Source: Deltaproteobacteria bacterium (GTDB lineage: Bacteria > Desulfobacterota > Dissulfuribacteria > Dissulfuribacterales > QOAL01). From it: a stretch of 53,933 bases of DNA. A model generated the notes under the pieces. It saw nothing but the letters and a program-made list of their open reading frames with translations. It was not told the origin of the DNA and ran no database searches. The number at the start of each line of letters is the position of its first letter. The first letter of the stretch is position 1. Shown piece after piece: positions 36,822 through 47,100 of the stretch. The stretch spans positions 1 to 53,933 of the forward strand of contig JAMOVK010000035.1 of NCBI GenBank assembly GCA_027067775.1, read 5' to 3'. The position numbers were made by a program, and so were the translations under genes.

Positions 36822-37321
36822 AGCTCATAAAGGGTATCATCAACAGCTGGAGGAAGATATCGTCTCTTAAGACCTTTTATGGCCTTCTTGGTTCCGATCT
36901 CCTTCAAGATATTGTCATCGTCAAAAAGGTCTCCCATCTCTTCCTCAATCTTTTCAGGGTCTTCTCCCGCCTCCATACGGCTGATTGCCTCTTCTATGGT
37001 TCCTCCTACCTCAAGTCCTGCAGAATCAAAAAGCCTTCTCATAAATCGAGCAGCCTGTCTGGGATCGTTCTCGTCAATATTTTCTGCCTCAGAGGCAAGA
37101 GACATCATGGCCTGCTCTAGTTTTGATTCATCAATATTTCCAAATGGATTGTCATCCTCCGTCTCACTACGATTTTTTGAAATGGCAAATATAGACATCT
37201 TTTTTTCAAGCTCCGGCTTTCCGCATTTTGGGCAAGATGGCCTTTTATCCACATTGATCCTGCGTGAAAAAAAGTTGAATATCATATGGCAATCCGAACA
37301 GTAAAATTCATATATTGGCAT
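36818..37321 (-). CDS. FmdB-type zinc-ribbon protein
   Basis: 167 residues. The N-terminal zinc ribbon MPIYEFYCSDC..IFNFF...CPKCGKPELEKKMS, with two CxxC pairs (C8/C11 and C29/C32), is the FmdB family signature; the rest is acidic and helical. FmdB-type proteins were named for a formamidase gene cluster but have no settled function. The start ATG at 37321 has AGGAGGACAATAG just ahead. It is monocistronic and convergent with the APC permease. Confidence 0.85.
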   Translation of the reverse strand: MPIYEFYCSDCHMIFNFFSRRINVDKRPSCPKCGKPELEKKMSIFAISKNRSETEDDNPFGNIDESKLEQAMMSLASEAENIDENDPRQAARFMRRLFDSAGLEVGGTIEEAISRMEAGEDPEKIEEEMGDLFDDDNILKEIGTKKAIKGLKRRYLPPAVDDTLYEL

Positions 37322-37626
37322 CCCTATTGTCCTCCTAAGACGTTAAATAACTTTTACCCTTTCTAATCAATTGATTAAACATTCATTCGGGTCTTCTCAA
37401 GATTTTTTAAGTATTATCTCATTGCAAAGCCACAAAAATTTACGAATTTTTTCATTTGCCTGCAAATAACACTTTATTATTGGTAAAAGCTAATATAAAA
37501 TAGTCTAGCCATCCGAAGACGAGATGATTTACTTTCAAGGACGCGGGAATTCTTTATTTCCTGTCCTTGAAAATCTTTTCTTCTTTGGAAAATCTTTACA
37601 AGTTTTTGAAAGGAGTATTACTTTAA
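37322..37626 (+). promoter_or_regulatory. Long upstream region and leader of the cold shock gene
   Basis: No gene is seen in 305 bp. The left half is AT-rich and likely holds promoters in both directions; TATAAA occurs at about 37493-37498 but its -35 is weak. The right half forms a leader with a perfect 10-bp stem, TTTCAAGGAC (37533-37542) with GTCCTTGAAA (37563-37572), followed by a U-rich run, then a GAAAGGAG ribosome site 11 bases before the ATG. Long structured leaders are usual for cold shock mRNAs. Confidence 0.55.
37533..37572 (+). promoter_or_regulatory. Leader hairpin of the cold shock gene
   Basis: The 10-bp perfect stem has a 20-base loop in which GGAA and TTCC can pair further. 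The following TCTTTTCTTCTTT makes an attenuator possible; a temperature-sensing leader is the other option. It ends 55 bp before the start codon. Confidence 0.5.
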
Positions 37627-37827
37627 ATGGCAGAAGGAAAGGTTAAATGGTTCAATGACAAGAAAGGGTATGGTTTCATCGAGATCGAAGGACAGTCTGA
37701 CGTGTTTGTACACTACTCAGGCATCAAAGCAGAAGGGTTCAAATCTCTTAAGGAGGGAGAGTCTGTAACCTTCGATATCGAAGAAACCAGCAGGGGGCCC
37801 CAGGCAGTAAACGTGGAAAAACTTTAA
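37627..37827 (+). CDS. Cold shock protein (CspA family)
   Basis: 66 residues, a single cold shock domain that binds single-stranded RNA or DNA. RNP1 is KGYGFI (residues 14-19) and RNP2 is VFVHYS (26-31), both intact, and the start [18 protein letters not shown] is typical. It lies alone between a structured leader and a strong terminator. Whether it is cold induced or constitutive cannot be told. Confidence 0.96.
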   Translation: MAEGKVKWFNDKKGYGFIEIEGQSDVFVHYSGIKAEGFKSLKEGESVTFDIEETSRGPQAVNVEKL

Positions 37828-37843
37828 CAACGAGCCAATGAAC

Positions 37844-37865
37844 GGTGCCCTGCTGACAGGGCACC
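37844..37865 (+). terminator. Terminator of the cold shock gene
   Basis: GGTGCCCTG (37844-37852) and CAGGGCACC (37857-37865) make a perfect 9-bp stem with a 4-base loop, followed by TT and, farther on, a T-rich run. Confidence 0.9.
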
Positions 37866-37914
37866 TTCCCATAATTTTTCTTTTTTCCCGCTCTTATTAA
37901 AAATGGGACTTGGA

Positions 37915-39225
37915 TTATCCTTCAGCCAAAAACCTCGCCTTGCTAACAATCAGTTCGCCGGACTCCCAAAAAGAAGCAATAGATCTATATTCTACAGGCC
38001 TGATCCTGCACCTGATACCAAGGGATTCAAGAAAAAGGTCTTCAGTGGTCCGGATCCAGTTGTGAAGCTGTGGAAGACTGCCTGTAAAGAAGGACTCATC
38101 CACTGCTACAGGTATATCCACCTGGGTCAGATGCTTGCTTCTGCCTAAAACAATCAAGAAAGAAAGTTGTCTTCCTCCCGTGGCCTGACTGATAAGGTTT
38201 TTTACATGTTCGGGAGATATCTTGACTCCCCTTACAACAGCAAGGCCGTCACAACGCCCGCTAACAGGGCTCATACGCCAGGTAGTACGGCCACATCCGC
38301 ATGTTCCGATATGAAGCCTTGTTATATCTCCTGTCCTAAACCGGAGCAGGGGATTGGCCCTGGCAGTCACGGTTGTAATAACTAGTTCCCCTTCTTGACC
38401 CGGCTCCAAAGCCTCTAGAGTCTCTGGATCTATTACCTCTGGAATAACATGGTCCAAGGCCAAATGAAGCCCTTTCTTTTCTTTGCATTCATAAGCCATT
38501 GTTGGGCCACATGCCTCAAAAATTCCGTATGCCGCCCTTGTTTCCACATCCAGTTCGCTTTCAAAAACATCCCTCACATCCTTGGTTAGGGTCTCTCCAA
38601 GGAGAATCATGAGTTTCAGATTCAGTGCTGCCAAAGGCATATTCCTCTCTCTATAGGTCTCCAGCATGTAAAGGCCATAGGAAGGAGTAGTGACAAGGAC
38701 CGTTGTCTTAAAGTCCACCATAACCCTTATTCTGCTGAGAATAGAGACGGGATCAGGGGGAATAACAAGGGCCCCAACAAATTCTGCTCCTTCCTTCAGA
38801 TCTTGACCATGCAGGGACATCCCCGGATCAAGGCATATCTGCACGATATCCTCCTGACTAACTCCGGCGGAGCTGAAAGAACGGCCGGTAAGCTCTGTCC
38901 TTCTTTTTAGATCCTGCCTGGTATAGCCAAGGGCAATAGGATTGGGTTGACCACTTCTCAAGGTGTGTATACGTACTATATCTCTAAGCGGCACGGAAAA
39001 AAGACCATAAGGATAGTTGTCCGAAATATCCTTCATGGTGGTAAAAGGAAGCTTGATAATGTCCTCTACGGAGGTGATGTCATCGGGACTGATTCCAGTC
39101 TCCTCCATTCTTTTTCGATAGAAAGGAACCCTGTTATAGGCCCTGTTTAAAGTGCTTTGAAGAAGCTCTGTGTGCCACTGGCTCCACGCCTCAGGAGAAA
39201 GATACTCTACCCGGTCAAGTTGCAT
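37915..39225 (-). CDS. Phenylacetate--CoA ligase homologue with a degenerate P-loop
   Basis: 436 residues, normal length for PaaK, which activates arylacetates to CoA thioesters via an acyl-adenylate. The N-terminus (ALSPEAW-like start, RVPFYRKRM) and the C-terminal block GLHLALDHVIPEVIDPETLEALEPGQEGEL with RFRTGDITRL are conserved. The ATP loop is not: where PaaK has SSGTTGKP, this protein has LRSGQPNP (residues 89-96), losing the Thr-Thr-Gly-Lys core. Activity is therefore doubtful; it may bind a ligand or use another ATP mode. It starts eight bases after livF. PaaK with liv genes is a recurrent neighbourhood in anaerobes that use aromatic or branched acids. Confidence 0.85.
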   Translation of the reverse strand: MQLDRVEYLSPEAWSQWHTELLQSTLNRAYNRVPFYRKRMEETGISPDDITSVEDIIKLPFTTMKDISDNYPYGLFSVPLRDIVRIHTLRSGQPNPIALGYTRQDLKRRTELTGRSFSSAGVSQEDIVQICLDPGMSLHGQDLKEGAEFVGALVIPPDPVSILSRIRVMVDFKTTVLVTTPSYGLYMLETYRERNMPLAALNLKLMILLGETLTKDVRDVFESELDVETRAAYGIFEACGPTMAYECKEKKGLHLALDHVIPEVIDPETLEALEPGQEGELVITTVTARANPLLRFRTGDITRLHIGTCGCGRTTWRMSPVSGRCDGLAVVRGVKISPEHVKNLISQATGGRQLSFLIVLGRSKHLTQVDIPVAVDESFFTGSLPQLHNWIRTTEDLFLESLGIRCRIRPVEYRSIASFWESGELIVSKARFLAEG

Positions 39226-39233
39226 GTTATCCC

Positions 39234-39968
39234 TTACCTTTCAGATAGATCTTTGTAATCCTTGCCTAGATAGGCCCGCTTGATCTCACTATCTTCAGCA
39301 AGATCGGCTGCCCGTCCCTGCAAGATGATACGCCCTGTCTCTAGAATGTATGCCCTGTGAGATATTTCAAGGGCCTTTCTTGCATTTTGTTCCACAAGAA
39401 GAATGGTCATACCTTTGGCATTCAAATCTACAATAGTCTCAATAATGGTGTTTACCAACCTGGGTGCAAGTCCCAGGGACGGCTCATCCAGAAGAAGAAG
39501 CCGAGGCTTTGCCATCAGCGCCCGACCAATGGCAAGCATCTGCTGTTCCCCTCCACTAAGAGTACCTGCTGTCTGATTTAATCTCTCTTTCAACCTTGGA
39601 AACAGCTCGAAGATACGTTCCATCTCATCCTGTATGACCTTATCATCACTGTCTTTTCTTGCATATGCTCCAAGCATGAGATTTTCATACACAGAAAGAG
39701 GGCTAAACAGCTGCCTTCCCTCCGGGCAGTGGGCAATTCCAAGACCAACTATCCTGTCAGGTGAAAGTCCGCGTAGCGTATGGTCCAGAAATTTCATCTC
39801 ACCCGAAATGGAAGAAATAAGCCCGGAAATGGAAAGAAGAAGGGTTGTCTTGCCTGCCCCGTTAGCCCCTATGATAGACACAATTTCACCTTCATCCACA
39901 TGCAGGGAACAGTTTTTTAAGACCTGGATGGGACCATAGCTGGCGTTTAGATTTTTTATATGAAGCAT
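39234..39968 (-). CDS. livF: Branched-chain amino acid ABC transporter ATP-binding protein LivF
   Basis: 244 residues, one of the two ATPases of a Liv-type importer. Walker A GANGAGKTT (about 34-42), signature LSGGEQQMLAIGRAL (about 138-152), Walker B LLLLDEPS and the switch His in LVEQN follow in order. It reads leftward with paaK, while the other four liv genes read rightward across the 172-bp gap, so the importer is split over a divergent pair of operons. Confidence 0.95.
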   Translation of the reverse strand: MLHIKNLNASYGPIQVLKNCSLHVDEGEIVSIIGANGAGKTTLLLSISGLISSISGEMKFLDHTLRGLSPDRIVGLGIAHCPEGRQLFSPLSVYENLMLGAYARKDSDDKVIQDEMERIFELFPRLKERLNQTAGTLSGGEQQMLAIGRALMAKPRLLLLDEPSLGLAPRLVNTIIETIVDLNAKGMTILLVEQNARKALEISHRAYILETGRIILQGRAADLAEDSEIKRAYLGKDYKDLSER

Positions 39969-40140
39969 TAGTCAGTCTTGCCCTACCTTTCTGTCAATAT
40001 TGCACATGCGATAACTTTTTTCCAGCACTAGAAAAGGCAGAAAAGAAACGAATGGATAGCAATATTAGGTTTTGACATTGATAAATGCTTTCTTTTTGTG
40101 TATTAGTCAACATTATAAAATATCAGAGGGAGGAGAAGAA
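39969..40140. promoter_or_regulatory. Divergent gap between livF and livK
   Basis: TTGACA at 40072-40077 is a candidate -35 for livK, but no -10 at 16-18 bases fits; TATAAA near 40112 is too far. No strong palindrome is seen. Expression of both halves of the liv system must start here. Confidence 0.35.
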
Positions 40141-41292
40141 ATGCGCTTCTGTAAAAACCTATTTGCAATCTTGGCAATACTGTCTCTTATCGGTCTTTTT
40201 GGAAATCACCAGGCAATGGCCAAGGATACCTTGAAAATCGGTTCTTTTTTGGCCGTAACAGGGCCGGCCTCGTTTCTTGGAGATCCAGAGCTAAAGACAC
40301 TGCAAATGTATATTGAGGAAATCAACGCCAATGGCGGAGTAGACGGTCATAAGATAGAATTTGTGCACTACGACACCAAGGGAAAGGCAAAAGAGGCCAA
40401 AAATTTTGTCAACCGTCTCATCAAAAAGGATAAGGTCGATGTGATTATTGGAGGTACAACCTCTGGCAACAGCCTTGCGGTGATAGACATTGTACAAAAG
40501 GCAGAGGTCCCATTTATCTCGCTTGCCGGTTCCATCAAGATCGTTGAACCTGTAAAAAAATGGGTATTTAAAACCCCTCATACCGATAAAATGGCTGCAG
40601 AAAAGATCTTCACAGACATGAAAAAACGTGGCATCAAAAAGGTGGCACTCATTACAGGAAACGGTGGCTTTGACAAGTCTGGCCGTGCCCAGTGTCTGGC
40701 ACTTGCCCCAGAATACGGCATTGAGATAGTGGCCGATGAAAAGTATGACAATGCCGATACGGACATGACCACACAGCTTACAAAGATCAGGGCCACAGAT
40801 GCCCAGGCCATTGTTAACTTTGGATTTGGAAAGGCGCCGGCCATCGTTGCCAAGAACATTAAACAGCTTGGTATCAAGCTTCCTGTCTATGAATCCCATG
40901 GTGTTGCTTCCAAAAAATTCATAGAGCTTGCAGGAGATGCTGCAAACGGCATCAGACTTCCTGCTGCTGCCCTAATCGTTGCCGATCAGCTTCCTGCAGA
41001 TGATCCCCAGAAAAAGGTCCTGCTTTCCTATAAAAAGAAGTTCGAAGAGAAATACGGTCCGGTTTCCACTTTTGGAGGCCATGCATACGATGCCCTTTTT
41101 ATCACTGTTGATGCAGTAAAGAGGGCTGGAACCATCGACAGGGCAAAAATTCGTGACGAAATAGAAAAAACAAAGGGTTTTGTCGGAACTGGTGGCATCT
41201 TCAACATGAGCCCGACGGATCACCTTGGTCTGAGCCTTGATGCATTCAAGATGATAGAAATAGAAAACGGCAACTGGAAGCTTCTCTATTAA
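40141..41292 (+). CDS. livK: Branched-chain amino acid-type substrate-binding protein LivK
   Basis: 383 residues from the ATG at 40141, which has GAGGGAGGAG directly upstream; a longer frame from 40072 is not supported. A signal peptide (about 1-27, ending QAMA) precedes a type I periplasmic binding fold (KIGSFLAVTGPASFLGDPELKTLQMYIEEIN...). The ligand could be a branched-chain amino acid, another amino acid or an aromatic acid; sequence alone does not say. A hairpin after the stop probably limits read-through to the permease genes. Confidence 0.9.
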   Translation: MRFCKNLFAILAILSLIGLFGNHQAMAKDTLKIGSFLAVTGPASFLGDPELKTLQMYIEEINANGGVDGHKIEFVHYDTKGKAKEAKNFVNRLIKKDKVDVIIGGTTSGNSLAVIDIVQKAEVPFISLAGSIKIVEPVKKWVFKTPHTDKMAAEKIFTDMKKRGIKKVALITGNGGFDKSGRAQCLALAPEYGIEIVADEKYDNADTDMTTQLTKIRATDAQAIVNFGFGKAPAIVAKNIKQLGIKLPVYESHGVASKKFIELAGDAANGIRLPAAALIVADQLPADDPQKKVLLSYKKKFEEKYGPVSTFGGHAYDALFITVDAVKRAGTIDRAKIRDEIEKTKGFVGTGGIFNMSPTDHLGLSLDAFKMIEIENGNWKLLY

Positions 41293-41317
41293 GATCTTGG
41301 ACCAAGTAGCATTTTAA

Positions 41318-41346
41318 ACCCCCGTTTCAGGGATCTGGACGGGGGT
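41318..41346 (+). terminator. Hairpin between livK and livH (attenuator-like)
   Basis: ACCCCCGT (41318-41325) pairs with ACGGGGGT (41339-41346) around a 13-base loop, followed by AATTTTTGT. Such partial terminators often raise binding-protein levels over permease levels. Confidence 0.75.
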
Positions 41347-41392
41347 AATTTTTGTCATTTATTATCAGGTATTATCAGGAGATCCTGCCCAA

Positions 41393-42265
41393 ATGGACCA
41401 GCTTCTGCAATTTCTAATAAGCGGGTTAACCGTTGGATCCATATACGCCTTGGTTGCCCTTGGCTTTTCCATAATTTACAACGCCTCAGATGTGGTCAAT
41501 TTCGCTCAAGGCGAATTTGTAATGATCGGGGCCATGAGTGCAATATTTTTGATAAAGGCTGGGGTTTCCTATCCTGTTGCAGCCATCTTGGCCATTTTGA
41601 TAACGGCTGCCGTTGGCCTAGCTCTTGACAAGTTTGCAATAGAGCCTGCCAAAAACGCTACAGTGGTAAGTACCATAATTATAACCATTGGTGCATCCAT
41701 TTTTCTCCGGGGAGCGGCCCTACTTATTTGGGGTAAAGAAATATATGGACTCCCCCCTTTTACCACCAACGATCCTATCAAGATTGGCAGCGCCACAATC
41801 CTTCCTCAAAACCTGTGGGTCATGCTTGGAACTGGTGTAACGGTCTTTGCGGTCAAATACTTTTTTGATCACACCAAGATGGGAAAGGCTATTCTTGCCT
41901 GTTCTTTTAATAAAAAGGCCGCATACCTTGTGGGAATAAACGTCAGGAGGATGCTGCTTGTATCATATGGCCTTTCTGCGGCACTTGGAGCAGCAGCAGG
42001 CCTACTTGTCACTCCCATTACCTTTATGTCATACAATGCGGGCGTCATGCTTGGCCTAAAAGGTTTCTGTGCCGCCATTTTAGGAGGTATGGGAAACTCC
42101 ATGGGAGCTGTACTTGGCGGAATCCTCCTTGGAATCGTTGAAACTGTTGGTGCAGGTTTTATATCTTCAGGCTACAAAGACGCCATAGCCTTCTTTGTCA
42201 TCATGCTGGTGCTCTTTTTCAAGCCAAGCGGAATACTTGGAAAGGGAGAAACAGAAAGGGTATGA
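41393..42265 (+). CDS. livH: Branched-chain amino acid ABC transporter permease LivH
   Basis: 290 residues, an integral membrane permease with about eight helices. The start QLLQFLISGLTVGSIYALVALGFSIIYNASDVVNFAQGEFVMIGA is the LivH signature. The ATG has AGGAGA eleven bases upstream. Its end overlaps the livM start by four bases (ATGA). Confidence 0.95.
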   Translation: MDQLLQFLISGLTVGSIYALVALGFSIIYNASDVVNFAQGEFVMIGAMSAIFLIKAGVSYPVAAILAILITAAVGLALDKFAIEPAKNATVVSTIIITIGASIFLRGAALLIWGKEIYGLPPFTTNDPIKIGSATILPQNLWVMLGTGVTVFAVKYFFDHTKMGKAILACSFNKKAAYLVGINVRRMLLVSYGLSAALGAAAGLLVTPITFMSYNAGVMLGLKGFCAAILGGMGNSMGAVLGGILLGIVETVGAGFISSGYKDAIAFFVIMLVLFFKPSGILGKGETERV

Positions 42266-43230
42266 AAAGGCTTTCTGGATTCGTCCTTTTCTCTGCCATC
42301 TGCCTTATTCTACCACTTTTGTTCCCCGACAACTACTATGTCACAGTGGTAGGGTTGACCATATTCATCAACATTATCCTGGCGGTAAGCCTCAATCTGC
42401 TGATGGGCTATGCTGGCCAGATATCCCTTGGGCATGCCGCCTTCTTCGGACTTGGCGCCTATTCATCAGCAATCCTTACCATAAAATACGGACTAAATCC
42501 CTGGATTGCCATGCTAACCGGAGCCGCCTTTGTTGCAGGCCTCTCTTATGTATTATCTCGTCCAATACTAAAACTCAAAGGGCACTATCTCGCCATGGCT
42601 ACCCTTGGCCTTGGGATCATTGTCCACATCTTCTTTGTTCAGGCAGACGAACTTACCGGTGGCCCAGATGGTATTTCAGGGCTACCCTCCCTTTCCATCA
42701 TGGGAATGGCCATAGATTCAGACCTGAAATGGTACTGGGTCCTTTGCTCATGCATGCTTCTTAGCGTACTGTTTTCCCTAAACATTGCAGACTCAAGGGC
42801 AGGCCGTGCCCTTTCTGCAGTGCACGGAAGCGAGATTGCAGCCCAGATGATGGGCATTGATACGGCCATGGTCAAATCTCACATATTTGTATTTTCCGCA
42901 CTGATGGCATCCTTTGCAGGCAGCCTATTTGCCCATCAACAGGACTTTGTAAGCCCTGAATCTTTCAGCTTTTTCTTCTCTATAGAACTTGTCACAATGG
43001 TGGTTCTTGGTGGTCTAGGCTCCACTTTCGGTGCTGTGATAGGGGCCTTTATACTGTCCATCTTGCCAGAGGTCCTCATCGTATTTGAAGATTTTGAGGT
43101 CCTCATCTTTGGTGCCATTTTGATGGTTATAATGATCTTTCTGCCAGAAGGACTTTTTGTAGCCCTTAAAAACAAGGTTGCAGCCTTTGTTGCCAAAAGA
43201 CAGGAGGAGGGTGTTGATGGCCCTTCTTGA
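42262..43230 (+). CDS. livM: Branched-chain amino acid ABC transporter permease LivM
   Basis: 322 residues, the second permease, with about nine helices. LMGYAGQISLGHAAFFGLGAYSSAIL and GHYLAMATLGLGII are family blocks, and the EAA-like loop ALSAVHGSEIAAQMMGI lies in the C-terminal half. It overlaps livH by four bases and livG by fourteen. Confidence 0.95.
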   Translation: MKRLSGFVLFSAICLILPLLFPDNYYVTVVGLTIFINIILAVSLNLLMGYAGQISLGHAAFFGLGAYSSAILTIKYGLNPWIAMLTGAAFVAGLSYVLSRPILKLKGHYLAMATLGLGIIVHIFFVQADELTGGPDGISGLPSLSIMGMAIDSDLKWYWVLCSCMLLSVLFSLNIADSRAGRALSAVHGSEIAAQMMGIDTAMVKSHIFVFSALMASFAGSLFAHQQDFVSPESFSFFFSIELVTMVVLGGLGSTFGAVIGAFILSILPEVLIVFEDFEVLIFGAILMVIMIFLPEGLFVALKNKVAAFVAKRQEEGVDGPS

Positions 43231-43975
43231 GGTCAAAGACCTTGAAAAACGATTTGGTGGCCTTAAGGCCATTTCTGGTCTGTCTTTCAGCGTTGAAAAA
43301 GGCATCATTTTCTCCATTATAGGGCCAAACGGAGCTGGCAAGACAACACTTTTCAACCTTCTTACAAACATATACGCGCCAAGTTCTGGTGCCATCTTTT
43401 TCAAGGGGAAAGAAATAACCAAGCTTCCCCCGTTCAAAATAGCCAGACTTGGGATCAGCAGGACCTTTCAGAATCTTCAGGTCTTTCTAAATATGAGCGT
43501 TATTGAAAATGTCATGGTAGGTTGTCATCTAAGGTCTAAATCAGGCCTTTTGGCATCTGCCCTGAGACTGCCTTCTGTTATCAAAGAAGAAAAAATGGTC
43601 AGACAGATGGCATACGAGGCCCTTGAATTCTGCGGCCTGCCCCAATATGCCAGTCGTCCTGCAGGAGGCCTGCCCTATGGAATACTCAAAAAGCTGGAGG
43701 TAGCAAGATCCCTTGCCTCCCGGCCCGAGCTCTTGCTTATGGACGAACCTGCAGCCGGACTAAATGACACGGAAACAGCAGAATTATGCCAGCTCATAAA
43801 AAGGATATGCGATTCTGGCGTTACGGTCCTGCTTGTTGAACATAATATGAGCCTCGTTATGGAAATTTCCCAGAAGGTCTTGGTGCTCAATTACGGAAAA
43901 CTCCTAGCCGAGGGCTCACCAGAAGAAATTCAAAAGAACCCAGAGGTCATAGCGGCCTATCTTGGAGAAGGGTGA
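43217..43975 (+). CDS. livG: Branched-chain amino acid ABC transporter ATP-binding protein LivG
   Basis: 252 residues from the ATG at 43217, preceded by AGGAGGAGGG within livM; the longer frame from 43178 is not needed. Walker A GPNGAGKTT, the LivG-type Q-loop RTFQNLQVF, a signature region GLPYGILKKLEVARSL (the classical LSGGQ is replaced by LPYG, as is common in LivG) and Walker B LLMDEPAAGLN are present. With LivF it forms the nucleotide-binding dimer of the importer. Confidence 0.95.
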   Translation: MALLEVKDLEKRFGGLKAISGLSFSVEKGIIFSIIGPNGAGKTTLFNLLTNIYAPSSGAIFFKGKEITKLPPFKIARLGISRTFQNLQVFLNMSVIENVMVGCHLRSKSGLLASALRLPSVIKEEKMVRQMAYEALEFCGLPQYASRPAGGLPYGILKKLEVARSLASRPELLLMDEPAAGLNDTETAELCQLIKRICDSGVTVLLVEHNMSLVMEISQKVLVLNYGKLLAEGSPEEIQKNPEVIAAYLGEG

Positions 43976-44134
43976 CAAAACTACTGGGCCATTACCTCTT
44001 GGCATCTCAGGTGGAAAAGTATATGTTTTCTTGCTGTCTGAATGAAAACTCACCCTGACTTTTTCAAGCGAGGCACGCTTTCAGGGCCGGCTGAATGCCA
44101 TAAAAATTTACATGATAAGGAGAATCTGCTTCTT

Positions 44135-47100
44135 ATGGAAACCTATAACAACCCCCGGGAAAGAGATGCATGTGCTATAATTGCCTTTGTTGACAAGAGA
44201 GGGAGAAGCACCCATGCCAACATTGCCAAAACCATCGAGGCCCTTCAAAAAATGGGTCACCGCTCTGGAGACATAGATGGAGAGGGAGACGGCTGCGGCA
44301 TCCTTTGCGATATACCCAGAAAGATATGGGCAAAGCGACTCGACAAAGAAGGACTCAGCCGGCACCTGGCTGATAGCAGAAGTTTTTTTGTTGGTCACTT
44401 TCTACTTCCATGCTCCATAGTGAAAGACGAAAAGGCCGTTCTTGAAAAAATCAGACAGATCTTTGAAAAAGAATCCATTAAGATCCTCTTGGAGGTAAAA
44501 GGCAACACCAGAAACGAGGAACTTGGACCAAGGGCCTTGGCAGAGGCGCCTCTCTTCTGGCAGGTGGCGGGCATGCTGGATTTTTCCACCATCCAGGAGG
44601 CACAGAAAAGCCTTTTTATGATCCAGATGGAGATAGAAAAGGAGATACCCGAGATCCACATTGCCTCCCTGAGCCCGGATTCCGTTGTTTATAAACTGCG
44701 TGGAACCCCTGACCTTCTTCCAAGGGTGTTTCCCGAACTAATGGACAAGGACTTGGCATCCATTATCAGTCTTGGCCACAGCAGATACTCAACAAACACG
44801 CTTCCCACAATGGAACGTGCGCAGCCCTTTTCGGTGCTGTGCCACAACGGAGAGATTAACACGATTGAACGATTGAGAAGCACTGGAAGAATACTTGGCA
44901 TAGAGCCAGTGCCAGGAGGGAGTGACTCGCAAGACCTCAACCGGATAATAGAGGGCCTTATCAACATGTATCAGCTTGATCCGATGGAGGCCCTGGAAAT
45001 GGTATTCCCTGCCATACACAGCGAGGTGGAATACTATGAAGAGGATCTGCAAAAGGTGTTTGATTTTTATCGCTGGTTTTTCCCAAGCTCTGCCCAAGGG
45101 CCTGCTGCTGTTGTTGCCAGATATGCCAACATCTGCATGGGAAGCGTGGATGCCCTTGGCCTTAGGCCCCTATGGTTTGGAGAAAGCGACTACGAATACT
45201 TTCTGTCCTCTGAAAAAGGTGTGGTTGACATAAAAAACACCATGACAGACCCTATTCCTCTAGCTCCAGGGGAAAAGATTGCCATCGAGGCCAACCTGGG
45301 GCAAAAGGCCAAGGTTTACAGACACACGCAGTTCCAGGAAAGGCTAAAGGAGCTGATGTTTCAGAGAAGAAGCAAACTTGCCCTGCTAGATGGCCTTGTC
45401 CGCTCTGATTCCGTAAAGGTCAAAGACTCTGTTTCCCTTGAAAAGCTGGGGCTGGAGCCGAAGCCGTCAGACAAGGACTTCAAAGAGATCAACATCCTTG
45501 GCGCCTTTGGATGGCAAAAGTACGACATGGACCTTAGAAAAAGGGTTGCCCTGGAGGGCATAGACATTATTGGTTCCATGGGACACACCGGCCCTCTTGC
45601 TGCCCTTATGCCAGAGGCCCTTCCAAATGCCTCGGAATTTTTCAAAGAAAACGTGGCAGTTGTTACAAACCCAGCGATAGACAGGGAAAGAGAGGCTGAA
45701 CACTTTACCACCCGTGTCATTCTCGGTGACAAACCCTGCCTTCTTGTTGAGCAAGACAAGGCCCCTACAGGCCTGGAAATCCTTTGTCCGTTGCTTCTGG
45801 ACTATCAGGGTCTTTCTGGCATCTTGGACAAAGATAAGGTAAACGAGCTGGCCAGGAAGCATGGCTCTGTAGTTCTTGAAGACATCCTCTCCTATTTTTC
45901 AGGAAACGGCCTTGATCCATCAAGGGTCAAAGTACTCAGCTGTTTGTTCAAACCGGATGAGAAGCTCAAAACACAACTGGAGACTTTATGCAACGAGGCT
46001 ACAGACGCTGTTGAAAATGGTGCGGTAATACTCCTTCTTGATGACAGTAACGCTTTTGTGGAAGATGAATGTTTCATAGATCCTGCCCTGGCAGTGGCCT
46101 TTCTCAATCAAAAACTTGAAGAAAAACACCTAAGACGCCGCTGCAGCGTAATAGTGCGTTCTGGTGCCATAAGAAACCTGCATGACATAATGTTTCTTTT
46201 GGGAATGGGGGCAGACGCCCTAAACCCTTACAAACTTTGGCAAACCGTCACTTCATTTGCCAATGACAAGGTAGATGAACCAACGGCCATATCTAACACC
46301 ATAGATGTTTTCCAAAAGGGCATAGAAAAGGTTATGTCCACCATGGGTATTCATGAACTTTGCGGTTATGGCCGCATCTTTGCTGGCATAGGCGTGACTG
46401 AAGAGTTTGAAGAGATCTTCAAGGTCCCATGCTTTTGCAAATCCAAGAACATTGGTTTGGGCTTCAGACTTATGGAAGAGCTTGGCTTAGAACGGGTAAA
46501 ACGGGCCAATGAGCAGGAAGAACAACCTCTTTATGGAGATCCTAACAGAAACGCAAAGGTCGGCCGGATATTAAGAAAAACTGCAGAAGGCAAAAAGGGC
46601 TATTTAGAAATGGCAACAGGACTTGCAAAGATAGATGAGGAGATGCCAGTTGCAATAAGGCACCTTTTGAAGCCGATCTTTCCTGAGGAAGAAAAAAGGC
46701 TCACCATGGATCAGGTGGACATCTCCATTGGTCACCATGATATGCCAATTGTCATTGCTGCCATGAGCTTTGGCTCCCAAGGTGAGAATTCTTTCAGGAG
46801 CTATGCCGAGGCTGCAAAGAAGGTAAACATCATCTGTATGAACGGGGAAGGTGGCGAGATCCCTGACATGCTTGGCAAGTATAGAAAGAACAGGGGGCAG
46901 CAGATTGCCTCTGGCCGCTTTGGTGTGTACATGGAGCTTTTAAACTCTGCGGACTATCTGGAAATCAAGATAGGACAGGGAGCCAAGCCAGGAGAAGGTG
47001 GACATTTGCCCGGCCAGAAGGTCTCCAAGCAGGTGGCAAAGGCGCGCCACTGCAAACCTGGCATTACGCTGATCTCGCCCTCTAACCAGCACGACATTTA

